Shown here: positions 1-5,685 of the stretch, piece by piece | How positions within the stretch are numbered: position 1 is the first letter of the stretch | Layout of the letters: every line of letters begins with the position of its first letter | Assembly: GCA_045544955.1 (NCBI GenBank) | Contig: JAZPZY010000048.1 | Span: forward strand, 1 to 11,856 | DNA: 11,856 nucleotides | Direction: 5' to 3' | DNA from: SIG701 sp045544955 | GTDB lineage: Bacteria; Bacillota; Clostridia; Oscillospirales; CAG-272 | Position numbers and translations under genes: made by a program | The notes under the pieces: generated by a model | What the model was told of the DNA's origin: nothing | Database searches by the model: none | What the model saw: only the letters and a program-made list of their open reading frames with translations

Positions 1-40
1 CGTAGTGGATGCGTACAGGCGTGGTTTGTTTGTATACTGA
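1..40 (+). CDS. possible 3' end of a gene that begins left of the window
   Basis: Reading from base 2, twelve codons (VVDAYRRGLFVY) run to a TGA at 38-40. Nothing in so short a stretch identifies a product. The reason to suspect a real gene end is context: a copy of the palindromic 3'-end repeat begins 8 bases after this stop. In the two copies next to clear genes, the palindrome starts 9 and 19 bases after the stop codon, in the same relative orientation. This call is inference; the reading frame could be chance. Confidence 0.25.
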   Translation, partial: VVDAYRRGLFVY

Positions 41-48
41 GATACGAT

Positions 49-105
49 GGGGGAGGACTTTTGCAAAAAGTCCTCCCCCCTCCCCCCTTTCAAAAAATTT
101 TATAC
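49..105 (-). repeat. palindromic 3'-end repeat, copy A
   Basis: An inverted repeat pairs GGGGGAGGACTTTTG (49-63) with 64-79, with a single extra A as a bulge; the centre is TTTTGCAAAAA. On the minus strand the flank 105 to 80 reads GTATAAAATTTTTTGAAAGG followed by a G-run. That matches the flank of copies B (161-184) and C (11091-11114), so this is an inverted member of the same family. Its arm sequence (AGGAC) differs from the other two copies although the pairing is kept. It may also act as a transcript 3' end for a gene to the left. Confidence 0.75.
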
Positions 106-112
106 TGGGTGG

Positions 113-157
113 AAAAAAACGTCAGCACGCATAGAAACGCACTGACGTGATCTTTTT
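113..157. terminator. bidirectional terminator-like hairpin between facing repeats
   Basis: ACGTCAG at 119-125 pairs with CTGACGT at 142-148. The loop region may hold two further pairs (128-129 with 138-139). On the left it is flanked by seven A (113-119), which is a T-run when read on the minus strand from putP. On the right TCTTTTT follows at 151-157. It could therefore end putP transcription and any transcript arriving from the left. The stem is modest, so termination efficiency is uncertain. Confidence 0.6.
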
Positions 158-160
158 ATC

Positions 161-218
161 ATATAAAGATTTTTGGGAAGGGGTGCGGGGGAACCCTTTT
201 GCAAAAGGGTTCCCCCGC
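161..218 (+). repeat. palindromic 3'-end repeat, copy B
   Basis: A 24-base leader at 161-184 (ATATAAAGATTTTTGGGAAG then GGGT) precedes a perfect 34-base palindrome at 185-218: two 17-base arms, GCGGGGGAACCCTTTTG and its exact reverse complement. The palindrome ends 19 bases from the putP stop codon, with the leader pointing away from the gene. There is no T-run directly after the hairpin on the putP strand, so it is not a textbook intrinsic terminator. A processing or stability role at the mRNA 3' end is possible. Confidence 0.85.
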
Positions 219-237
219 ATATATATTTCTATGTAAA

Positions 238-1806
238 TTACGCTTCTTCCACCTTGCCGGTGCGGACTGCTTCGAAATCTTCCTCAATTTCCTTGGAGGG
301 AGCTTTCGTCAAGAGAGAGACGACTACGATGCAGATAGCAGAGAAGATGAATGCGGGCAGAAGCTCGTAGATGGCGAATACGCTGCCCAGCTTGCTGATA
401 ACCAGCTTCCAGAGGAATACCATACCGCCGCCGCCGATCATACCGGCTACGGCACCGGCACGGGTGGTACGCTTCCAGAAGAGGGAGAACAGCATCAGCG
501 GGCCGAAGGTGGCACCGAATCCGGCCCAGGCAAAGGACACGATCGAGAAGATCACGCTGTTTTCATCCAGTGCGATCACAATACCGATGGCTGCCAGAAC
601 CAGAAGCGTAATGCGGGACATGACCATGACCTGCTTCTCCGTGGCGTTCTTTTTGGCGATGCCCTGGTAGATGTTCTTGGCGAAGGCGGAGGCCGCAATC
701 AAGAGATAGGAGTCAGAGGAACTGATGGTGGCCGCCAGAATACCGGCCATAACGAATCCGGCAAGCAGCGGCGGCAGGAAGTTGGTGGACAGAGTGATAA
801 AGATGTTTTCTGCCGCAGACTTGGTCAGATGCTCCACGGGGAACAACTGCCGTCCGACGATACCGATGAACACGGCAACGGTCAGAGAGATCAAAACCCA
901 TACCGTAGCGATACGGCGGGAACGGGTCAGCTCTTTTTCTTTACGGATCGCCATGAAGCGGAGCAGAACCTGGGGCATACCGAAGTAGCCGAGACCCCAC
1001 GCCATCATGGAAGCGATGGTAAGTGCACCGTAGGGAACGGCGTTGCCGAATACCGGCTTTCCGTCCTGTACCAGCTGAACACCGTCTGCCATCGTCGGGT
1101 CAGCCATACCGAAGAACTCAAGGAACCCGGGAATAGCCTGTGCGTTGTCGATAACTGCACCGAGACCGCCGGCCTTCACCGTGCTGATGATAACGATGAC
1201 GGTCAGTGCCGTGATCATAACGATGGCCTGCATAAAGTCGGAAATGCTTTCTGCCAAAAATCCGCCCAGCAGGGTGTACAGGAGCACGAATGCTGCGCCC
1301 ACGATCATCATGGTAACGTAAGGAGCACCAAACAGGGTGGAGAACAGCTTACCGCAGGTTACGAGACAGCTTGCCGCGTACACGGTAAAGAAGATCAGGA
1401 TAAATGCGGCCGAGATAAACAGGATCACCGGCTTCTTCTCACGGAATCGGTTGGAGAAGAATTCCGGCAGGGTGATGGCGTTGTTTGCCCGCACGCTGTA
1501 CCGGCGCAGACGCTTGGACACGATCAGCCAGTTCAGGTACGTACCGACGGCCAGACCGATGGCGGTCCACGCCGCGTCTGCCAGTCCGTACCAGTAGGCC
1601 ACGCCCGGCAATCCCATGAGCAGCCAGCCGCTCATGTCAGAGGCTTCCGCACTCATGGCCGTGACCCACGGTCCCAGAGAGCGTCCGCCGAGGAAGTAGG
1701 CTTCCGAGTTTTTATTCGCCCGTTTTGCACAAAAGATTCCGATGAAAACAACAGCAGCCATGTAGACCACCATTGCGATCAGAATCTGCAGAGTATTTCC
1801 GTTCAT
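238..1806 (-). CDS. putP: sodium/proline symporter (SSS family)
   Basis: 522 residues, slightly longer than Escherichia coli PutP (about 500). This inner-membrane carrier couples Na+ influx to L-proline uptake. It is highly hydrophobic throughout, as expected for the 13-helix family. The block TAMSAEASDMSGWLLMGLPG lies at residues 49-68, and D57 and S59 match the D55/S57 of E. coli PutP that bind Na+. WGLGYFGMP at 270-278, SSSDSYLL at 362-369 (Na+/proline site in helix 8) and SFAWAGFGATFGP further on also match the family. The ATG is supported by GGAGG at 1818-1814, seven bases upstream. No putA-like proline dehydrogenase is present; the gene is divergent from a carbohydrate-type operon. Proline as substrate is inferred from similarity and is strong; another small solute is possible. 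Confidence 0.93.
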   Translation of the reverse strand: MNGNTLQILIAMVVYMAAVVFIGIFCAKRANKNSEAYFLGGRSLGPWVTAMSAEASDMSGWLLMGLPGVAYWYGLADAAWTAIGLAVGTYLNWLIVSKRLRRYSVRANNAITLPEFFSNRFREKKPVILFISAAFILIFFTVYAASCLVTCGKLFSTLFGAPYVTMMIVGAAFVLLYTLLGGFLAESISDFMQAIVMITALTVIVIISTVKAGGLGAVIDNAQAIPGFLEFFGMADPTMADGVQLVQDGKPVFGNAVPYGALTIASMMAWGLGYFGMPQVLLRFMAIRKEKELTRSRRIATVWVLISLTVAVFIGIVGRQLFPVEHLTKSAAENIFITLSTNFLPPLLAGFVMAGILAATISSSDSYLLIAASAFAKNIYQGIAKKNATEKQVMVMSRITLLVLAAIGIVIALDENSVIFSIVSFAWAGFGATFGPLMLFSLFWKRTTRAGAVAGMIGGGGMVFLWKLVISKLGSVFAIYELLPAFIFSAICIVVVSLLTKAPSKEIEEDFEAVRTGKVEEA

Positions 1807-1837
1807 AATGAATCCTCCGAGTTGATTTTTTCAAAAA

Positions 1838-1856
1838 ATGCAGACGGGTTCTGCAT
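1838..1856. promoter_or_regulatory. inverted repeat just downstream of the putP promoter (possible operator)
   Basis: ATGCAGA (1838-1844) and TCTGCAT (1850-1856) are perfect 7-base inverted arms around CGGGT. The repeat lies about 4-22 bases into the predicted putP transcript. A third half-site, TCTGCAT, occurs at 1901-1907, just upstream of the -35 and 51 bases from the nearest copy, roughly five helical turns. A repressor-type operator with looping is one reading; a short 5'-UTR hairpin is the other. No regulator gene is present to assign it to. Confidence 0.4.
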
Positions 1857-1866
1857 AATTTTCATT

Positions 1867-1895
1867 ATTATACCATACGAGCCGGGGAAAAGCAA
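1867..1895 (-). promoter_or_regulatory. putP promoter (sigma-A type)
   Basis: On the minus strand, TTGCTT (1895-1890) is followed by a 17-base spacer and a perfect TATAAT (1872-1867). The spacer ends in TATGG, giving an extended -10 element. Transcription should start near 1860, leaving a leader of about 50 bases before the putP ATG. Confidence 0.75.
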
Positions 1896-1971
1896 CGATT
1901 TCTGCATATTTTTTCATTTGTCCTTGCAAAAAAGAGAGATCGGGCGGCGGCCGGAGCCGTCATCCTTGCCG

Positions 1972-1994
1972 ATTGTTTACAAAACGGTAACAAT
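1972..1994. promoter_or_regulatory. inverted repeat upstream of the operon promoter (possible operator)
   Basis: ATTGTT (1972-1977) and AACAAT (1989-1994) are exact inverted arms separated by 11 bases. The outer ends can be extended imperfectly as ATTGTTTAC/GTAACAAT. It occupies the -35 area of the forward promoter, so a bound protein could block or replace polymerase contacts there. It resembles operators of LacI-like regulators only loosely and is not a good CcpA cre site. Confidence 0.35.
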
Positions 1995-2008
1995 TTCTTC
2001 TGCCTGCC

Positions 2009-2017
2009 TGTTATAAT
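2009..2017 (+). promoter_or_regulatory. promoter -10 element for the five-gene operon
   Basis: TGTTATAAT at 2009-2017 contains a perfect TATAAT (2012-2017) with an extended TGn element. No good -35 hexamer lies at 16-18 bases upstream (AACAAT at 1989-1994 with 17 bases, TAACAA with 18), which suits an extended -10 or activator-dependent promoter. The start would be near 2024, with a leader of about 65 bases before the ATG at 2088. Confidence 0.65.
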
Positions 2018-2087
2018 AAAGATGTATGTGCAAAATGTGCCTCTGTGCCGCACGTACAAATCTGTTTTTTGAAAAGGAACCTTTTTT

Positions 2088-3848
2088 ATGGCTGAGATGA
2101 AGGAATTGCATGTAACGAACCTTCATGAGGTGTTTGAACCGAAGGCGATCATCAGTGACGTCGGCAGAAAGGACTGTTGGCGGAAAGTTACTTATGAAAC
2201 CACCGACTTTTCCGGCACGGCACTCAGTGCGCTGGGAGAGTCCCGTCCCGGTGATATTGCCTACGATCCCCACCTTACCGGCTGGTATAAGATCTATATC
2301 CAGTGCATTCCCCTGCCGGATTTCCGCCTGCAGCTGAAGCTGACGGACGACGAGGCGTTTACCGATTACGCCCCCCAGAGCAAATCCCGGAACTACGTGG
2401 ACGACTGTCTGTGGCGGTGCGCGGATATGACCGGTCAGGCCATCATTCTGTCCCGTCGGATGAATTTGAATAATAACGTGACTCTTTCGGGACTTCGCTT
2501 TGTCCCCATGAGCGAGGAGGAAGTGGCGGCGTACAAGAAAGAAATCAGCCGCACCGATACCAAGCGTCTCTATGCCAGTGACGACATGCATAACCATCTG
2601 TGCCATTGGCGTCTCACAGAGCCGGGCGACTGGCTTTCCGCTGTACTTCCCTTTACTAATTCCGACGTGGAATGGCTATCGCTGGAGGAGCTTCGCGTGC
2701 TCGTCGGCGGGAAATGTGCCGCTGATCCGGACGAGTTCGGCTTTATGCGTGAGAACGACCGCTTAATACAGGGGCAAATACATAATTTAGATTACGATAA
2801 GGTCCTTTCGGACTGCGTAAAGTTGGGACAGAAGCACGGCCTGAAAATGAGCGTGTCTCTCCGCATGGGTACCTGGGGACTGCCTTTTCCCTACGATCAG
2901 TACTATTTTGACAATGACTTCTATCTGAAGCATCCCGAACTGTACTGCGTCGACCGCAACGGTGAAAAAGTGATCGCCATGTCCTACGCGTACCCCGAGG
3001 TCAGAAAATATATGCTGGACGCGGTGGTGAATATGGCGCGCTCCGGCTGTGACGCCGTGACGCTGATTGCCCATCGGGGGGGACCGTACGTCCTCTTTGA
3101 GCAGCCGGTGCTGGATCGGTATTTCGCTCTGTACGGGGAAGACCCCCGGAATCTGCCCCTGAACAACCCCCGGCTGAATAAACTGCACTGCGATATTATG
3201 ACGGAGTTCTTTGCGGAAGTAAGAGAAGCACTGGACGAAGCGTACGGCAAGGGTAAGGTCCGCCTCCAGCTTCGTGCCATGGATACGATCCGGTATACGA
3301 AGATTATCGGCATCGACCCGGAGGAACTGGTAAAGCGGGGACTGGTGGACGATATAATCGTGTTCCCCATGGCGGGAGAGGAACTGTTCAACGAGGAGGG
3401 CGTTCTTTACGAAGATGCCGGGACGGGCGAGCAGCGTATTGATCTTGCCGCCTACGACGCCTATGTTCGCGGTCCGAAGCAGTCCTACCGCCGGACGTAT
3501 ACCGACAAAGACAACCTGTTTGAGGACGTAACGAAAACCGTACCCCAGTGGATGGAGTTGGAACACAAGTACGGCGTAAAACTGTATTTTGAAATTATGC
3601 CGCGCCGTATGCCCAATGCCGAATTCAAGCGCTGCGCTCTCACAATGTACGAGCTGGGTGCGGAGCGATTCGCCCTTTGGGACGCACACGGACGTGTGGT
3701 CTGTAAAGGAAACTGGGCGATGATCGGGAAACTGGGACATAAGGAAGAACTGCCTGACATCGATCCCGATTCGTTTCAGCGTACCCAACATAAACTGCGG
3801 ATGATCGGCGGTATGCCCATCGGAAGATATTACACCACCGGTTACTGA
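2088..3848 (+). CDS. TIM-barrel glycoside-hydrolase-like protein (GHL10-type), first of two tandem paralogs
   Basis: 586 residues, no signal peptide, probably cytosolic. An N-terminal beta-rich part (about 1-145) includes GWYKIYIQ (65-72) and ends in LRFVPMSEEEV (136-146). A barrel follows with DYDKVL (235-240), a strand KMSVSLRM (253-260), HPELYCVDRNG (282-292), SGCDAVTL (319-326), PYVLFEQPV (333-341), LRAMDTIRYT (395-404), LYFEIMP (499-505) and FALWD (528-532). This order and the YGEDPRNLP segment (349-357) recall uncharacterised 'family 10 glycosylhydrolase' proteins (GHL10/COG1649-like) that I know mainly from planctomycete-type genomes. E338, E502 and D322 are candidate acidic residues; none is proven catalytic. 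The start follows AAAGGA at 2073-2078, 9 bases upstream. Substrate unknown. Confidence 0.7.
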   Translation: MAEMKELHVTNLHEVFEPKAIISDVGRKDCWRKVTYETTDFSGTALSALGESRPGDIAYDPHLTGWYKIYIQCIPLPDFRLQLKLTDDEAFTDYAPQSKSRNYVDDCLWRCADMTGQAIILSRRMNLNNNVTLSGLRFVPMSEEEVAAYKKEISRTDTKRLYASDDMHNHLCHWRLTEPGDWLSAVLPFTNSDVEWLSLEELRVLVGGKCAADPDEFGFMRENDRLIQGQIHNLDYDKVLSDCVKLGQKHGLKMSVSLRMGTWGLPFPYDQYYFDNDFYLKHPELYCVDRNGEKVIAMSYAYPEVRKYMLDAVVNMARSGCDAVTLIAHRGGPYVLFEQPVLDRYFALYGEDPRNLPLNNPRLNKLHCDIMTEFFAEVREALDEAYGKGKVRLQLRAMDTIRYTKIIGIDPEELVKRGLVDDIIVFPMAGEELFNEEGVLYEDAGTGEQRIDLAAYDAYVRGPKQSYRRTYTDKDNLFEDVTKTVPQWMELEHKYGVKLYFEIMPRRMPNAEFKRCALTMYELGAERFALWDAHGRVVCKGNWAMIGKLGHKEELPDIDPDSFQRTQHKLRMIGGMPIGRYYTTGY

Positions 3849-3892
3849 TGCCGCCTTTACATGCGAAAATTATTTGAGAAAGGAACTTTTTC

Positions 3893-5659
3893 ATGGATAC
3901 GAGAAAAGAACTGCACGTGACCAATCTGGACGAGGTGTTCGAGCCCAAATCCTGTATTTCCGACGTCGGAAGCAATGATAAGTGGAGAAGGATCACCTAT
4001 ACCGCAACGGAATTTTCCGGCACGGTGCTGTCCTCCTTCGGCACGTCCCGCCCCGAGGATATTTCCTACGATCCCGGCCTTACCGGTTGGTACAAAATCT
4101 ATCTGCAGGTGGTGTGCGTACCGGGCTTCCGCCTCCATCTGAAGCTTACGTCCGATGCGGCGTTTACCGATTATCTGCCGCCGCCGACGGGAGATAAGTC
4201 CATCGTGGACGATCTCTGGCGCTGTGCCGATATGACCGGGCAGTCCCTGACGATTACCAGAAGAAAAAGCAGATTCGGCTCCAGTACGGCCATTGCCGGT
4301 CTGCGTTTTGTGCCCATGAGCGAGGAGGAAGTGGCTCTCTATAAATATGAAGCGAGCCGCCCCGATACGAAACGGCTCTACGCCACCGACGATATGCACA
4401 ACCGTGTGTACTGCAATCCGGTAGAGGATTACGACGACTGGAAATCCCTGGTGCTTCCCTTTAAGGATTCCGACGTGGAGTGGCTGTCTCTGGAAGAGAT
4501 CCGCGTGTTTGCCAGCGGCAAATGCCCCACCGATCCGGATGATTACGGATTTGTGCGGGAGGGCGACCGCCAGGTACAGAAGCAGCTGGCGAAATTCGAT
4601 TACGATAAAGTGCTCTCCGAGTGCGTGAAGCTGGGACACGAGATCGGCCTCAAAATGAGCGTTTCCATCCGCATGGGAGCCTGGGGAATGGGCTATCCCT
4701 ACGACCAGTGCTATTTTGACTGCGATTTCTTCCGGGATCATCCCGAGCTTCACTGCATCGACCGGAACGGCGATGAAATTTCCGCCATGTCCTACGCGTT
4801 CCCCGAAACGCGGAAATTCATGATCGATACCATCGTCAATATGGCACGCTCCGGCTGTGACGCCGTAACGCTCATCGCCCATCGCGGTATCCCGTACGTC
4901 CTCTTTGAGCAGCCGGTGATTGATCGGTACGTGGCACTGTACGGAGAGGATCCCCGGAATCTGCCCCTTGAGAATCCCCGGCTGAATAAACTGCATTGCG
5001 ATATTATGACGGAATTTTTTGCCGAGGTGAGAGAAGCGTTGGATAACGCCTACGGCAAAGGAAAGATCCGTATGCAGCTCCGTGCCATGGATACGATCCG
5101 GTATACGAAACACGCCGGCATCGATCCGGAGGAGCTGGCAAAGCGGGGACTGGCGGAGGATATCATCGTGTTCCCCCAGGCCGTTGAGGAGCTGTACACG
5201 GCAGAGGGCGTTCTGGTGGAGGACGAAGAAACGGGCGAGCCGCGGATCAATATGGAAAAATACAACGAGTACGTGCACGGACCGGCCACCAACTTCCGCC
5301 GTGCCTATACCGACCAGAAACTCCTGTTTGAAAATCCGGAAGAATCCGTTCCCCAGTGGGTGGAACTGGAGAAAAAATACGGCGTGAAGCTGTATTTCGA
5401 AATCATGCCTCGGTTTATGCCCAACGCAGATTTCAAAAAGTGTGCCCTGCGGCTGTACGGTCTGGGCGCGGAGCGGTTTGCCCTCTGGGATACCTACGGC
5501 AGAGTGGTCTGCAAGAACAACTGGCGGCTTATCGGCAAACTGGGACATAAGGAAGAATTGCCCGGGATCGACCCGGACGAGCGTTTGTTTACCCGCTACA
5601 AGATTTTGCGCTACGGCGATATCCGCCTGGGCAGATACTACCAGTCCTGGGGCGGCTGA
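3893..5659 (+). CDS. TIM-barrel glycoside-hydrolase-like protein (GHL10-type), second tandem paralog
   Basis: 588 residues, colinear with the preceding protein from end to end and roughly two-thirds identical by eye. The shared domains are the N-terminal beta-rich part (GWYKIYLQ, LRFVPMSEEEV) and the barrel (RSGCDAVTLIAHRG, YVLFEQPV with E339, LYFEIMP, FALWD). The two diverge most in the N-terminal domain (about 97-135) and in the segment after the DDMHN motif (about 171-190), where substrate range could differ. The gene starts 44 bases after its sister. Its leader GAGAAAGGAACTTTTTC is a variant of the one before 2088, so the duplication included the ribosome-binding leader. No signal peptide. 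Same uncertainty of function as the first copy; a heteromer or sequential action of the two is possible but inferred. Confidence 0.7.
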   Translation: MDTRKELHVTNLDEVFEPKSCISDVGSNDKWRRITYTATEFSGTVLSSFGTSRPEDISYDPGLTGWYKIYLQVVCVPGFRLHLKLTSDAAFTDYLPPPTGDKSIVDDLWRCADMTGQSLTITRRKSRFGSSTAIAGLRFVPMSEEEVALYKYEASRPDTKRLYATDDMHNRVYCNPVEDYDDWKSLVLPFKDSDVEWLSLEEIRVFASGKCPTDPDDYGFVREGDRQVQKQLAKFDYDKVLSECVKLGHEIGLKMSVSIRMGAWGMGYPYDQCYFDCDFFRDHPELHCIDRNGDEISAMSYAFPETRKFMIDTIVNMARSGCDAVTLIAHRGIPYVLFEQPVIDRYVALYGEDPRNLPLENPRLNKLHCDIMTEFFAEVREALDNAYGKGKIRMQLRAMDTIRYTKHAGIDPEELAKRGLAEDIIVFPQAVEELYTAEGVLVEDEETGEPRINMEKYNEYVHGPATNFRRAYTDQKLLFENPEESVPQWVELEKKYGVKLYFEIMPRFMPNADFKKCALRLYGLGAERFALWDTYGRVVCKNNWRLIGKLGHKEELPGIDPDERLFTRYKILRYGDIRLGRYYQSWGG

Positions 5660-5685
5660 TGGAAGAATAAGGAGAGAATTTGACT

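Noticed and set aside
1978..1992. CcpA cre-like site upstream of the operon
   Set aside because: It matches the core AANCG but misses the conserved TG and is not symmetric about CG; the ATTGTT/AACAAT symmetry fits better.
199..2016. Long open frame (605 codons) on the plus strand opposite putP
   Set aside because: It covers putP almost exactly in antisense, has no family-like motifs, is very rich in His/Gln/Asp/Gly as antisense frames of GC-rich-third-position genes are, and putP itself is unmistakable.
3857..5548. Long minus-strand open frame (563 codons) opposite the second barrel paralog
   Set aside because: It is an antisense shadow: a similar but shorter frame lies opposite the first paralog, as expected if it only mirrors the coding strand. 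No ribosome site or recognisable domain.
5680..5685. TTG start for the propeller gene
   Set aside because: Only 5 bases from the ribosome-binding site and a rarer codon; the ATG two codons later is favoured, though the difference is only two residues.
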